Shown here piece after piece: positions 8,478 to 16,721 of a DNA stretch of 19,901 bases (positions are counted from its first letter, which is position 1; each line of letters begins with the position of its first letter). Origin of the DNA: Alphaproteobacteria bacterium. Lineage in GTDB: Bacteria > Pseudomonadota > Alphaproteobacteria > RUG11792. The position numbers and the translations under genes are program-made. Where the stretch lies: the NCBI GenBank assembly GCA_025998575.1, contig BNWD01000006.1, forward strand, positions 1-19,901, read 5' to 3'. The notes beneath the pieces are model-generated. The model had not been told where the DNA came from and did no database searches. It saw nothing but the letters and a program-made list of their open reading frames with translations.

Positions 8478-8554
8478 GCCGCGTTGTTGGAACATATTTC
8501 TGAGCGAATGTCTAAGCCTTTAGATTATTCAGAAATATTATGGTGACACGCGGC
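8478..8554. repeat. Nested triple palindrome beside tRNA-Ser
   Basis: Three inverted repeats are nested around one centre. The outer pair is GCCGCGT (8478-8484) with ACGCGGC (8548-8554). The middle pair is ATATTTCTGA (8494-8503) with TCAGAAATAT (8529-8538). The inner pair is TCTAA (8511-8515) with TTAGA (8520-8524) around a 4-nt loop. The gap between outer and middle stems is 9 nt on both sides, so one 77-nt hairpin with a symmetric internal loop is possible. It lies between tRNA-Ser (+) and the end of a minus-strand gene, and could be a terminator, a small structured RNA or a palindromic element. There is no immediate T run. Confidence 0.6.
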
Positions 8555-8579
8555 TATTTATTCTAATGTTCCTTTTTCT

Positions 8580-9410
8580 TTAATTCCTTATTAGTATTTC
8601 TTCACTATATTCATGTATTATATCTGGCTTTCCTTTGCTAAAAAAATTCTCTGGAATCAACTTTTTTATTTTGGTTTTTTTTGAAAGAATTTTTGCAGCT
8701 TTTAGAACTTTCGCAATAAACTCAGCATTTGAACTCAAAGGATCAATTTCATTGTCTATTGCGCTATTACAACAACACCAAGCGCTTTTGACTTTGCCAC
8801 TCTTGTTTAATTTATTTTTTTTGTAAAATTTTTTGATTTGATTAAAAATAGTGTTTATTCCTTCCTGTAAAGAAATTTGAACAGGAGTAAATCTAAAGTA
8901 TATATTGTCATCTGTAGACTTAAAAGCATCAAGCAATGGAAAAATATGCACTTTACGCCCATACCATTCTATTGCGAATAGCCCTATATCTGTTGGCAAT
9001 GTAAGAGTAGAATATGTAGTCTGAATTACTCTAATTATTTCATTTGTTTCGTTTGGATTTTTGCTGAAAATGCTTTTTGGATCGTTGAGTAATTCAGTAA
9101 TGTTTTCCAATAAATTAGGGGGATTTGCCAAAAAAATCAACGCTGCGTGTTGGCCAATCTGTCTACCTTTAGCTAGAAGCTGGCCTTCTGAGCAAAGCAT
9201 AACGCTAAAATTTGGAACGCATATCTGGCTCTTACACTTGTAGTGTTTGTAATTAGCTGCGACTTCACTTATGTTTTGTATTGCTTCGTGCGAAGCGATT
9301 ATCGGTCCACCTTTCGGCCATGTTCGCATTTCATGCGCTTCGCAATTTAACATCTGCGAAAACACCCCCAATAAAAACATGATGGTTCTCTCTATTAGCT
9401 TGATTTTCAT
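8580..9410 (-). CDS. Secreted protein of unknown function
   Basis: Not recognised. The ATG at 9410 is chosen because GGAGGT lies 5 nt upstream and the protein then starts with a signal peptide (KIKLIERTIMFLLGVFSQML, cleavage near 23-26); an upstream in-frame ATG at 9500 has no such support. The 276-residue product has a signal segment, a mixed middle region (GRQIGQHAALIFLANPPNLL about 82-101, IGLFAIEWYGRKVHIFPLLD about 142-161) and a lysine-rich C-terminal third. It carries a cysteine pair at 59 and 64 and a run of three at 212-214 (AWCCCNS). MLNC near the cleavage site is a poor lipobox because asparagine precedes the cysteine. Probably periplasmic or released. A 6-bp inverted repeat, CACTAT at 9434-9439 and ATAGTG at 9446-9451, lies just upstream of the ribosome-binding site and could be a regulatory site. 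Confidence 0.8.
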   Translation of the reverse strand: MKIKLIERTIMFLLGVFSQMLNCEAHEMRTWPKGGPIIASHEAIQNISEVAANYKHYKCKSQICVPNFSVMLCSEGQLLAKGRQIGQHAALIFLANPPNLLENITELLNDPKSIFSKNPNETNEIIRVIQTTYSTLTLPTDIGLFAIEWYGRKVHIFPLLDAFKSTDDNIYFRFTPVQISLQEGINTIFNQIKKFYKKNKLNKSGKVKSAWCCCNSAIDNEIDPLSSNAEFIAKVLKAAKILSKKTKIKKLIPENFFSKGKPDIIHEYSEEILIRN

Positions 9411-9528
9411 AAAAGACCTCCAAAAATAACAAGCACTATCTAATAATAGTGTCTCATAAAAAAACGCATAACACAAGTATTCATTGGCGCAATAATGCAT
9501 TTTATTTTAGAATAATTTGAAACGCCAA

Positions 9529-10149
9529 TTATTCCACTAGTTTGATGATTGCGGTTATTATTGAGTGAAGGCCGAAAATGGCAACGATTATCGCTGATAT
9601 GTATTTCAGTCTCGAGAGAAATTTTTCTGGTATTTTGCCTTTTACTCTGGCAAGAATGATCCCGGAGATTAAATAGAACATGATAGAACCAATGAAAATG
9701 CCAAAGATTAGAGATAAAGAATCGCAGAAAGTCATTGCTTCATTGCTGAGATTTGCAAAAATACTGATGAAAAACAAGATAGTTAACGGGTTTGTTAGGT
9801 CTAAGAAAAATACCTCAATCATTAGTTTGAGCGCGTTTTCGCTCTTTGTTTGCGCTGAGTTAGAAGTGGCGTTTATCTTGAATTCTCTATATGCAAGATA
9901 AAGCAAAAATACACCTCCTGTTATTCGGACTAAAACAATTTTTTCAAGCAAAAAGTCGAAAAGTGCGGACAATCCGAAAGTAACTATTGAACAGTAAAAA
10001 CAATCTGTTAACGCAGCTCCGAGTCCAACAGGAATCGCCCCTTTCATGCCCATCTTTAGTGTTTTTTGAATGAAAAGCATGCCTATCGGGCCAATAATAG
10101 CGCTTCCCATGAAGCCAATTATCCATGCATTTATGAAAAAACTGAACAT
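9529..10149 (-). CDS. LysE/RhtB-family amino-acid exporter
   Basis: Inner-membrane protein of 206 residues with about six hydrophobic segments, as in the LysE/RhtB translocators that export amino acids by proton antiport. The N-terminal SAIIGPIGMLFIQKTLKMGM (about 16-35), then GLGAALTDCFYC, matches the family's GPG/GPN...RG...GLGAAxxD pattern. A central LDLTNPLTILFFISIF (about 115-130) matches the conserved NPK/NP helix, and the last third is three hydrophobic helices. The substrate cannot be told. The ATG at 10149 lies inside the end of tyrS, 19 bp overlap, with no own ribosome-binding site, so it is probably translated by coupling. It is the last gene of the permease-tyrS-exporter run. Confidence 0.87.
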   Translation of the reverse strand: MFSFFINAWIIGFMGSAIIGPIGMLFIQKTLKMGMKGAIPVGLGAALTDCFYCSIVTFGLSALFDFLLEKIVLVRITGGVFLLYLAYREFKINATSNSAQTKSENALKLMIEVFFLDLTNPLTILFFISIFANLSNEAMTFCDSLSLIFGIFIGSIMFYLISGIILARVKGKIPEKFLSRLKYISAIIVAIFGLHSIITAIIKLVE

Positions 10150-11405
10150 TGTTTCGTTGACAACTGCTCTTCAACAATAATCTTAAACACAGTTTTTTTT
10201 CCTATAGAAAGGATACAATTTGAATCAAGTTTATATTTAATATCTTCGATGCGCTCGTTGTTAATTTTTATTCCTCCGGCTTTTATTAATCGCCGAGCAT
10301 CGCTCAAACTTTTAACTTGATTATTGTCAAGCATAACTTTGTCGAGATATTCTCCTTTTCCAACATTTATCTCAGAAATGCTACTCGAATAAAAATCTTT
10401 ATTAATAAAAATTGCGTCAATTTTTGAATGAATTTCTTCAACATCTTCTTGAGAATGAACAAAAGAAGTTATCTCGTCAGCAATAATAATTTTTGCATCA
10501 TTTATTTTTGCAGTGCCTTGCCAATTCTGCATTTCTTCGACTTTTTCCAGTGGAAGAGTTGTAAAAAACTTAAGCAATGTTATTACATCTTTGTCGTCGA
10601 TATTCCTAAAATATTGCCAAAAATCGAATGGAGAAGTTAGATCGCGATCAAGCCATATAGAGCCATTTTCTGTTTTTCCCATTTTTTTTCCGAAAGAGGT
10701 TGTCAAAAGTGGCAAAGTCAAGCCAATGGTCTGTTTGCCAGTCGCACGGCGAATTAGGTCGACGCCAGATATAATGTTCGACCATTGGTCAGCTCCGCCA
10801 ATTTCCAAAATGCAATCGTATGTTTTAAAAAGGTAAAGAAAGTCATACGCCTGAAGAAGACTATAGCTGAACTCTAAGAAACTCAAGTGTTGCTCGCGCT
10901 CAAGCCTAGAGCTGACACTGTCCATAGTAAGCATCTTGTTTACAGAAAAAAATCTCCCAAAATTTCTTAAAAATTCCATAAAGTTTATCTGTGAAATCCA
11001 ATCATCATTATTAAGTAGAATTGCATTGTTTGTTCCTGTATCGAAGTTTATATACTTGTGAAGTTTTGACGTGATGCGCCTTGTGTTTTCAGCAATTGTC
11101 TCATATTCTAAAAGTGAACGCTCAGTGTCTTTCCATGTTGGATCTCCAATTTTTGCAGTCGCTCCTCCTGCAATAATTATAGGTTTGTGCCCAGCTTTTT
11201 GAAGCCTGTTCAACAAAACTATCCAGGCCAAATGCCCAAGGTGCAAGCTTTTGGCAGTTGGATCAAACCCAATATAAAATGTAACTTTTTTGTCTTTTGA
11301 AAAAACCTCGTCCAAGAACGAACAGTCCGTCGATTGATATAAAAACCCCCGCGAATTTAAATCTCTTAACAACTCGCTTTTGAAAATATAATTCAATTTG
11401 TTCAT
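10131..11405 (-). CDS. tyrS: Tyrosyl-tRNA synthetase
   Basis: Class I synthetase that charges tRNA-Tyr with tyrosine. The 424 residues have the bacterial TyrRS layout: the catalytic domain with YIGFDPTAKSLHLGHL at 44-59 (the HIGH motif as HLGH, 55-58), GGATAKIGDPT at 80-90, the tyrosine-binding YSLLQAYDF at 181-189 and GGADQWSNI at 203-211. The KMSKS loop appears as KMGKT at 241-245. A C-terminal S4-type RNA-binding domain follows (KSLSDARRLIKAGGIKIN, roughly 365-382). The start has a near-perfect ribosome-binding site, GGAGGTGA, 4 nt before ATG. The gene starts 12 bp after the permease stop and overlaps the exporter start, so the three genes are almost certainly one transcript. Confidence 0.98.
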   Translation of the reverse strand: MNKLNYIFKSELLRDLNSRGFLYQSTDCSFLDEVFSKDKKVTFYIGFDPTAKSLHLGHLAWIVLLNRLQKAGHKPIIIAGGATAKIGDPTWKDTERSLLEYETIAENTRRITSKLHKYINFDTGTNNAILLNNDDWISQINFMEFLRNFGRFFSVNKMLTMDSVSSRLEREQHLSFLEFSYSLLQAYDFLYLFKTYDCILEIGGADQWSNIISGVDLIRRATGKQTIGLTLPLLTTSFGKKMGKTENGSIWLDRDLTSPFDFWQYFRNIDDKDVITLLKFFTTLPLEKVEEMQNWQGTAKINDAKIIIADEITSFVHSQEDVEEIHSKIDAIFINKDFYSSSISEINVGKGEYLDKVMLDNNQVKSLSDARRLIKAGGIKINNERIEDIKYKLDSNCILSIGKKTVFKIIVEEQLSTKQCSVFS

Positions 11406-11417
11406 CTTTCACCTCCA

Positions 11418-12584
11418 TCAAAGCACTGTATCACAAATCCCAAGCAAAATCAACACTGCTCCTATGCAAAAAACCAAAATATTTAACACTTGCTCCCTGT
11501 AAGTTATGCTCGTCCCGCGCATCTTGAAAAATAAAAAAACTGGGAGTATAATGGCTATTATTGCCAATATTATTCCTGCAAAATTTAGGACTGTAATAAA
11601 TGCGTTCGGAATGAATATTGCGACAACCATTGGCGGCAAAATTGCAGTTGATACTGTTGCGAATTTGATTGTGTTCCTGCTGTTTGTGAATCGCGCGAAT
11701 TCTTTTTCTAATGTGTCAAGCAGCGATGTTCCAACTCCAATGACAGATGTTAATATCGCCAAAAATGACATTGCCCAAATGAATTTTTGCAGAAAAATAT
11801 TGTTCGTTATGCTCGTTAAAACGTTGATTAATTGGCCAATTTCTATCTTGCCTCGCAGCATTTTTTCGAAGCTCGCATGGTCTGAGTTATAGACCAATAT
11901 TGCAACGCTAAGAATCCACAATATGTATATAACTGCCGGTATGACACTTCCGAACAGGCATGCATTTCTAATGGTTTTTCTATCGTTTTGTGCAAAATTA
12001 GTTAGAGTGTGCAAAGACCCTTGGAACCCAAATGATGTGAACACTGTTGGCGCTATCATGCTCCACGTTTTCAGTTGCGTCGCTCCATTTCCGCTTGGAG
12101 GAAGAGCTAGCTCTCTTATATTTGTAATGACGCATATGATTATAATAAAAAAAACAATAAGCATGCAAAAAAACAAGTATTTGTTTGCTTTTATGATAAA
12201 ATTTGACGAAAGAGCGAATCCTAACGTCAAAACAAGGCCAATCGCTGGAATGAACGCAGTTTCGCACTTCAGAATTGAAGCTAGTCCGAACATATACGCC
12301 GACATCAAGGCAAAAGCCAATATCTTGAATGCAAAATCTCCAACTCGAGCAGCAATCTGTCCGCTAAATATTCTGCCAACATCGATTAGCGAATAGTTAG
12401 CGTTTGAGACCAAATTTAATTCGCATCTGATCATAGCAGATTTATATGTTAGCCATGCGAAAAACAACATTAAAACAGCGCTGTTTGCTAATCCAAAATT
12501 CGACAAGACTATCGGCAGGGAAAGCATTCCGGATCCTATCGCTGTTCCTGCTAAAAGAAATATCGCTTCAAGTTGCTTCTTCAT
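11418..12584 (-). CDS. tyrP: Aromatic amino-acid permease (TyrP/Mtr type)
   Basis: Inner-membrane importer of the hydroxy/aromatic amino-acid permease family, proton-coupled. The 388-residue protein has about eleven hydrophobic segments and the family's opening: LLAGTAIGSGMLSLPIVLSN at 10-29, with the unwound GTAIGSGML in helix 1. Further family-like stretches are SAYMFGLASIL, the APTVFTSFGFQGSLHTLTNF segment and GVGTSLLDTLEKEF. Length is close to E. coli TyrP, about 400. Being just upstream of tyrS in the same transcript favours tyrosine as substrate, but tryptophan or phenylalanine cannot be excluded. AGGAAA precedes the ATG by 5 nt. A weak promoter (TACAAT as -10) may lie around 12620, or the gene may be read through from the secreted-protein gene 54 bp upstream. 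Confidence 0.92.
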   Translation of the reverse strand: MKKQLEAIFLLAGTAIGSGMLSLPIVLSNFGLANSAVLMLFFAWLTYKSAMIRCELNLVSNANYSLIDVGRIFSGQIAARVGDFAFKILAFALMSAYMFGLASILKCETAFIPAIGLVLTLGFALSSNFIIKANKYLFFCMLIVFFIIIICVITNIRELALPPSGNGATQLKTWSMIAPTVFTSFGFQGSLHTLTNFAQNDRKTIRNACLFGSVIPAVIYILWILSVAILVYNSDHASFEKMLRGKIEIGQLINVLTSITNNIFLQKFIWAMSFLAILTSVIGVGTSLLDTLEKEFARFTNSRNTIKFATVSTAILPPMVVAIFIPNAFITVLNFAGIILAIIAIILPVFLFFKMRGTSITYREQVLNILVFCIGAVLILLGICDTVL

Positions 12585-12638
12585 CTTTATTTCCTCAACA
12601 GAACTTCGATCTTAAGCATTGTATCATAATACATATGT

Positions 12639-13112
12639 TTAAATAATCTTCTCAAGCAATATCGTTCCTTGAGAAATAGAAAAGTGGAGAGTTTTTGTGA
12701 TAGGTTGTCTGTGCGAAAAATCAACTTCACGCGAAATAGAAACAACGGCAATCTCTTTATTTTTAATGGTTTGACATGCGATATTGTTTGCAGTGTATTT
12801 CCCTAGCAAAATTTCATTCAATAAACAAACATCGTTTTTCTGAGCACGAGAGTTCGCTGGTTCCAACCACCCTGCAAGTTTTTCCGTTCCACCATACATA
12901 TTAATGATAGTGCTGATCAGTGCAATGAGATTGTTTTTCACTGCGTCATCTCCTTGCAAAATGCCTTGCAACATATCGACAGTAATTTTCTCAACGCCAA
13001 TTATACCAATAGCAGGACCATTTTGAGTCAACGTAGGAACGATTTGCAACTCCTGTGAGTTGCCATTAAATAAACAAAGCATCATAAATATAGCAAAAAA
13101 TTTCAAAATCAT
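12639..13112 (-). CDS. Small secreted protein of unknown function
   Basis: Not recognised. The ATG at 13112 is chosen over the upstream start at 13139 because GGAGGG lies 7 nt before it and the protein then begins with a signal peptide (MILKFFAIFMMLCLFNGNSQ). The mature part, about 137 residues, opens with ELQIVPTLTQNGPAIGIIGV and has a helical-looking central stretch (VKNNLIALISTIINMYGG). Two cysteines of the mature part lie in NDVCLLNEILLGKYTANNIACQ. It has its own promoter with a perfect -35 box and faces the Deg-like protease gene head-to-head across about 160 bp, so the two could be co-regulated. The permease operon follows in the same direction after 54 bp. Confidence 0.78.
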   Translation of the reverse strand: MILKFFAIFMMLCLFNGNSQELQIVPTLTQNGPAIGIIGVEKITVDMLQGILQGDDAVKNNLIALISTIINMYGGTEKLAGWLEPANSRAQKNDVCLLNEILLGKYTANNIACQTIKNKEIAVVSISREVDFSHRQPITKTLHFSISQGTILLEKII

Positions 13113-13153
13113 ATAAACGCCCTCCGCAGCGCAAAACACATCTCTATATTATT

Positions 13154-13182
13154 ATGCTACAACAGTTTTTGTTCGTTGTCAA
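13154..13182 (-). promoter_or_regulatory. Likely sigma-70 promoter of the 13112 gene
   Basis: On the minus strand a perfect TTGACA (13182-13177) is followed after 17 bp by TAGCAT (13159-13154), about 40 bp upstream of the ATG. Confidence 0.65.
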
Positions 13183-13274
13183 TAAATAAAATAACAATGA
13201 AAATCAGTATTGGGAAGCATTATTTGATAATTTTTTTCGATAGCATATTGCGTTTGTAACTAATAAATATTATA

Positions 13275-14762
13275 ATGCAGATATTAATTTTTCGCATTTC
13301 GGTCATCGCTTTGAATATATTAAAGGCACTATTTGTTTCGTTCATATTTGCAACTGCAGCTTTCCCAGCTATAGAAACGAAGCAAGAGAGCGAGGAAATC
13401 AGCCAGCAGAAATTGCTTGACATGATTAGGCGCGGAGTTGTTGCAATAAGAGTCACGGCGCACGTTATCATCGATAAATCTTCGAATGATAAGATGTGGT
13501 GTGGAACTGGATTTATCGTCGATATCGGTGAGAAATGCTTGATTGTGACGAACGCTCATGTCGCTGGTGAACTTGCTGTTTGCACATACGAGGTCAAATT
13601 CGGTAACGGTCAACGAGCTGAGGCGCGCTTGGAATATATCGATTCATGTTATGACTTTGCTGTTTTATCCGTCAATAAAAGTGAGGTTCCTGCGTACTGC
13701 TGTACGCTCAAACTTGCTGATAAATTGCCAGAGTTAAACATGCCTGTCTACGCCATGGGCAACTCGAGCAACAACGAATTTTCGACATACAACGGCCATA
13801 TATTCGATACGGAATGCAATCTTTGGCTAAAAAATGTGGCAGAGCAATCGTTTCAGTTCTCTGGCTTAACCGTCCCAGGAGCTAGTGGTTCTCCTGTTTT
13901 CAATGCAACTGGTGAAGTTATCGGAGTCTTATATGGCGGTAAATGGGTCTCTGGAGCAGCATTGCCTATATTATATGTTTTGCCCGTTATCGAAGCTGTC
14001 AAAAATAAACAGAAATTTTCGCGCTATATGACAGGTTGCGTATTCCATTATATGCCAGTCCAAGACGCAACAGACGGCGGCTTAATTCCTGAATCTGTCA
14101 TCAAAGAGCACGAGACTCTATTTCCAAACAGCAAGCTTTTGGCTGTAAGTAGGAAAATAAGTGCGTTTGGCGGCGCTCAAAATCCTCTTCGGGCAGGCGA
14201 TATTATATTAGACGTTAACGACGTGTTAATCGGAAGTTGCCTATATAAAATTGATCAACTCATTCAGAAGAAAGCAGGAAAATCAGTCAAATTCACTGTC
14301 TATCGAGATGGCCAAAAAATGTCTTTCGATATTCCAACGTTCAAGATTTCCACTAAAAAGATGTTTAAAATGTTGTCATTCGCAGGAGCCACATTTTTCG
14401 AATTGACAGATGATATCAAGATTGCCACAGGGCAAAAAGAAGACGGGGTTTTCCTTGCCGACAGCGAAGCTGGATCTCCTTTCATGGCGATCACTTCTCC
14501 GTTTGATCGCAGATATTCTGGCGGTTTCTTCAAAATTCTGACAATTAATGGCGAGAAAATAACCAGTTTGGATGATCTCTCTAAAGCCATTCAATCTCTC
14601 TCAAAAGAAACATTTAAAGTGACATTCCTGAAGCTTGGCGGAGACACACAGGAACTATGCGTTGTCGCAAAATATCAGCCAAACTTCGCAGAAGCATCCC
14701 TTTTCGTATTCAACGACACTAAAAACATATGGGAAATGAAGCTTGTAAAATCTCCTTCTTAA
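13275..14762 (+). CDS. Periplasmic Deg/HtrA-like serine protease with PDZ domains
   Basis: Exported trypsin-fold protease, probably for envelope protein quality control. The 495 residues comprise a signal peptide (hydrophobic to about 31), a protease domain (about 48-245) and two PDZ-like domains (about 285-365 with AGDIILDVNDVLIG, and 370-475 with FFKILTINGEKITSLDD). The triad is visible: H95 in VTNAHVAG, D127 in YDFAVLSV, and S204 in PGASGSPVFN. Standard HtrA has GNSGGP, so here N is A and the second G is S, a variant seen in some distant Deg proteins. The start is uncertain: there is no ribosome-binding site, and a TATAAT overlaps the ATG at 13275, with TTGCGT 16 bp before it. If that is a promoter, translation must start downstream, for example at the TTG at 13311, which keeps most of the signal peptide. 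Its stop shares TTAA with the convergent gene. Confidence 0.92.
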   Translation: MQILIFRISVIALNILKALFVSFIFATAAFPAIETKQESEEISQQKLLDMIRRGVVAIRVTAHVIIDKSSNDKMWCGTGFIVDIGEKCLIVTNAHVAGELAVCTYEVKFGNGQRAEARLEYIDSCYDFAVLSVNKSEVPAYCCTLKLADKLPELNMPVYAMGNSSNNEFSTYNGHIFDTECNLWLKNVAEQSFQFSGLTVPGASGSPVFNATGEVIGVLYGGKWVSGAALPILYVLPVIEAVKNKQKFSRYMTGCVFHYMPVQDATDGGLIPESVIKEHETLFPNSKLLAVSRKISAFGGAQNPLRAGDIILDVNDVLIGSCLYKIDQLIQKKAGKSVKFTVYRDGQKMSFDIPTFKISTKKMFKMLSFAGATFFELTDDIKIATGQKEDGVFLADSEAGSPFMAITSPFDRRYSGGFFKILTINGEKITSLDDLSKAIQSLSKETFKVTFLKLGGDTQELCVVAKYQPNFAEASLFVFNDTKNIWEMKLVKSPS

Positions 14763-15442
14763 AATTCTAGGCTATTAAGATTATCAGCATTATCGCGTTC
14801 CTTCTCTGATTTTTCAATTTTTTGCAGGAGAGAGTATAGTTTCTCGATGGCAGAATCGCCTGTTAGTTGAATTTCAAGAGCTCCTATATTAATAAGTTTG
14901 ATCAAGCAAACACCCAACAATTCATTTTCTTTAATATTATTATCATTGATAGAGTGTAATTCAATTAAAGTGTCAAACCAATTTTTGTAATGATCAGCGC
15001 GCATACTATCATGCAAAAACAATATAAAAAGATCATGAATATATGCTCGAGCATCTATATAAGTCGGTAAATATGGGCTATTTACATTGACATTGATGTC
15101 ACAAATATTAACATGGAAAATTTTGTTAAGAGAAGTGATGATCGGCTGGTGCGCTGTATATAACAGATCATTTGCTTTAACTTCAAACTCACTAAGAGTT
15201 TTTTTCAAAATATTTAAACTTTCATTTTTTCTATTAAATATGATGACATTTTGTAAGCGCTTATTATACTCATTATTAAACGTCTGTGATGTTAAAATAG
15301 AAGGCTTTATATAAATATCTAAATTTTCATCTGTGTGAATATTAGGCCACACTATATTATAAGGATTTTCAGTGGCTTTTAAGCAAATTCCATTGAAAAA
15401 AGCACACCAAATAATAATAAAAAGCAACAAAATATTATTCAT
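14759..15442 (-). CDS. Secreted protein of unknown function
   Basis: Not recognised. GGAGGT lies 4 nt before the ATG at 15442, and the protein then starts with a strong signal peptide (MNNILLLFIIIWCAFFNGIC, cleavage about 23-25); the longer frame to 15472 is not supported. The 227-residue product is rich in asparagine, isoleucine and leucine. The mature part starts TENPYNIVWPNIHTDENLDI, the middle and C-terminal parts look alpha-helical (RAYIHDLFILFLHDSMRADH, then LLGVCLIKLINIGALEIQLT), and the end is a charged helix (LLQKIEKSEKERDN). It overlaps the end of the Deg-like protease by 4 bp, tail-to-tail. A TATACT box at 15489-15484 (-) within a small palindrome (15475-15489) may be its -10 region. 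Confidence 0.78.
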   Translation of the reverse strand: MNNILLLFIIIWCAFFNGICLKATENPYNIVWPNIHTDENLDIYIKPSILTSQTFNNEYNKRLQNVIIFNRKNESLNILKKTLSEFEVKANDLLYTAHQPIITSLNKIFHVNICDINVNVNSPYLPTYIDARAYIHDLFILFLHDSMRADHYKNWFDTLIELHSINDNNIKENELLGVCLIKLINIGALEIQLTGDSAIEKLYSLLQKIEKSEKERDNADNLNSLEF

Positions 15443-15538
15443 AAAACCTCCATTCACAGCACATATAAACATCCTATACTTTTAGTATAACACCCTATAT
15501 TTAAAATATGCGAATGTTTATTGGTCGGTGTGAAAATA

Positions 15539-16714
15539 TTATTTAGTGTTTTCCACAAATAATTTATTCGTTATTTTATCAAATAAAATAGCGAATGAGC
15601 CATTGCCAACGACGTTGCATGCTGTTATGAATGGGTCGAAGAGGATGTATAACGCCGTGGATATGGCAAGCATGTCTGAAGAAAAGCCAAGGTATTTTTG
15701 CATAATTGGCAGCATGACGAGGATGCCACCGCCTGGAACGGCTGCGACTGCGAATTTGGCCAGTATGAAGTGCAACGCGAAAATCATATATGTTGAAAAT
15801 GTAGGCCCATCTATTCCAAACGAATGGATGATTGCAATCGCGGTCATCGGAATGAAAAAACAATCTCCGACAAGATGTATATTGACAGTCGATGGGATTG
15901 CTATGTTCGCGTTAACTTTGTTTTTAACGTTTTGCTCAGCAGCTTTAAGCGAAATTGGAAGCGCCGCAGCGCTTGACATTGAACCGAAAGCGGTCACACC
16001 AGCTGGAAAGACGTTTTTCAAATATTGGTTCGCTTTCTTTATTTTGAAATTCGAAAATATGATGTATTGCAGAATGACATAAGAATAAGCGGAACACAAA
16101 AAAATCAACATTATAGATAAATACTTCTCGAAAATTGTCGATAACATATTGTCGTGTTGCAATTTCAACGTGGTTCCTATGATGAAAAACGGCATGATTG
16201 GAATCAATATTTTAAAGAAATATTTTGAAAAATAGCTCAAATAAGCAGATATTTTTTGCGAATAATTTCGGCTTGAAATATAGAAAATTAATCCTAAAAC
16301 AATGCCTGAAATTAATGCAAAGTCGTTAGTAATCAATGGCTTCACTGATAATTCGAAATTCGGAATTAGTTCGCAATTTGCGCTTTTGTTAACATCTGCC
16401 ACAAAATTAAACTCAGAGAAGCTAAATGAAACAAAATATGAAATAAGTGTATTTAAAAAATTTGAACAACAAACTAATGGTATAATGATCAACACGTATT
16501 TGAGTGCACTTGCCCCTAATTTTATTATTGAACAAAAAACAAGCGAAAATATAACAAAAGGTAGCAGAAAAATCATGCCTTCCTTTATGGAAAGGCTGAG
16601 AGCATAAAGAAAAGCCTTGGTATCATATGAAATAATCGAGCAAAAAAACAAAGAAAAAAGCAAGGCCACCAAAAAAATGAGGGGCATTGCAAAATTTTTG
16701 ATAGAAGAATTCAT
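15539..16714 (-). CDS. Dicarboxylate/amino-acid:cation symporter
   Basis: Inner-membrane carrier of the DAACS (GltP/DctA) family, taking up glutamate, aspartate or C4-dicarboxylates with protons or sodium. The 391 residues have many hydrophobic segments, and the C-terminal core is recognisable: FGSMSSAAALP at 243-253 for the serine-rich hairpin (SSSAATLP), VPGGG at 326-330 in hairpin 2, and DPFITACNVVGNG at 360-372 for DRxRTxxNVxGD. The usual NMDGT in helix 7 is replaced by NIHLVGD at 278-284, and DRxRT is DPFIT, so the binding site is divergent and the substrate may differ. The ATG at 16714 is preferred because it follows the rpsI stop by 7 bp with AAGG upstream; the frame continues into rpsI to 16783, which would mean a 62-bp overlap. 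It looks like the third gene of the rplM-rpsI transcript. Confidence 0.88.
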   Translation of the reverse strand: MNSSIKNFAMPLIFLVALLFSLFFCSIISYDTKAFLYALSLSIKEGMIFLLPFVIFSLVFCSIIKLGASALKYVLIIIPLVCCSNFLNTLISYFVSFSFSEFNFVADVNKSANCELIPNFELSVKPLITNDFALISGIVLGLIFYISSRNYSQKISAYLSYFSKYFFKILIPIMPFFIIGTTLKLQHDNMLSTIFEKYLSIMLIFLCSAYSYVILQYIIFSNFKIKKANQYLKNVFPAGVTAFGSMSSAAALPISLKAAEQNVKNKVNANIAIPSTVNIHLVGDCFFIPMTAIAIIHSFGIDGPTFSTYMIFALHFILAKFAVAAVPGGGILVMLPIMQKYLGFSSDMLAISTALYILFDPFITACNVVGNGSFAILFDKITNKLFVENTK

Positions 16715-16721
16715 ATCAACA

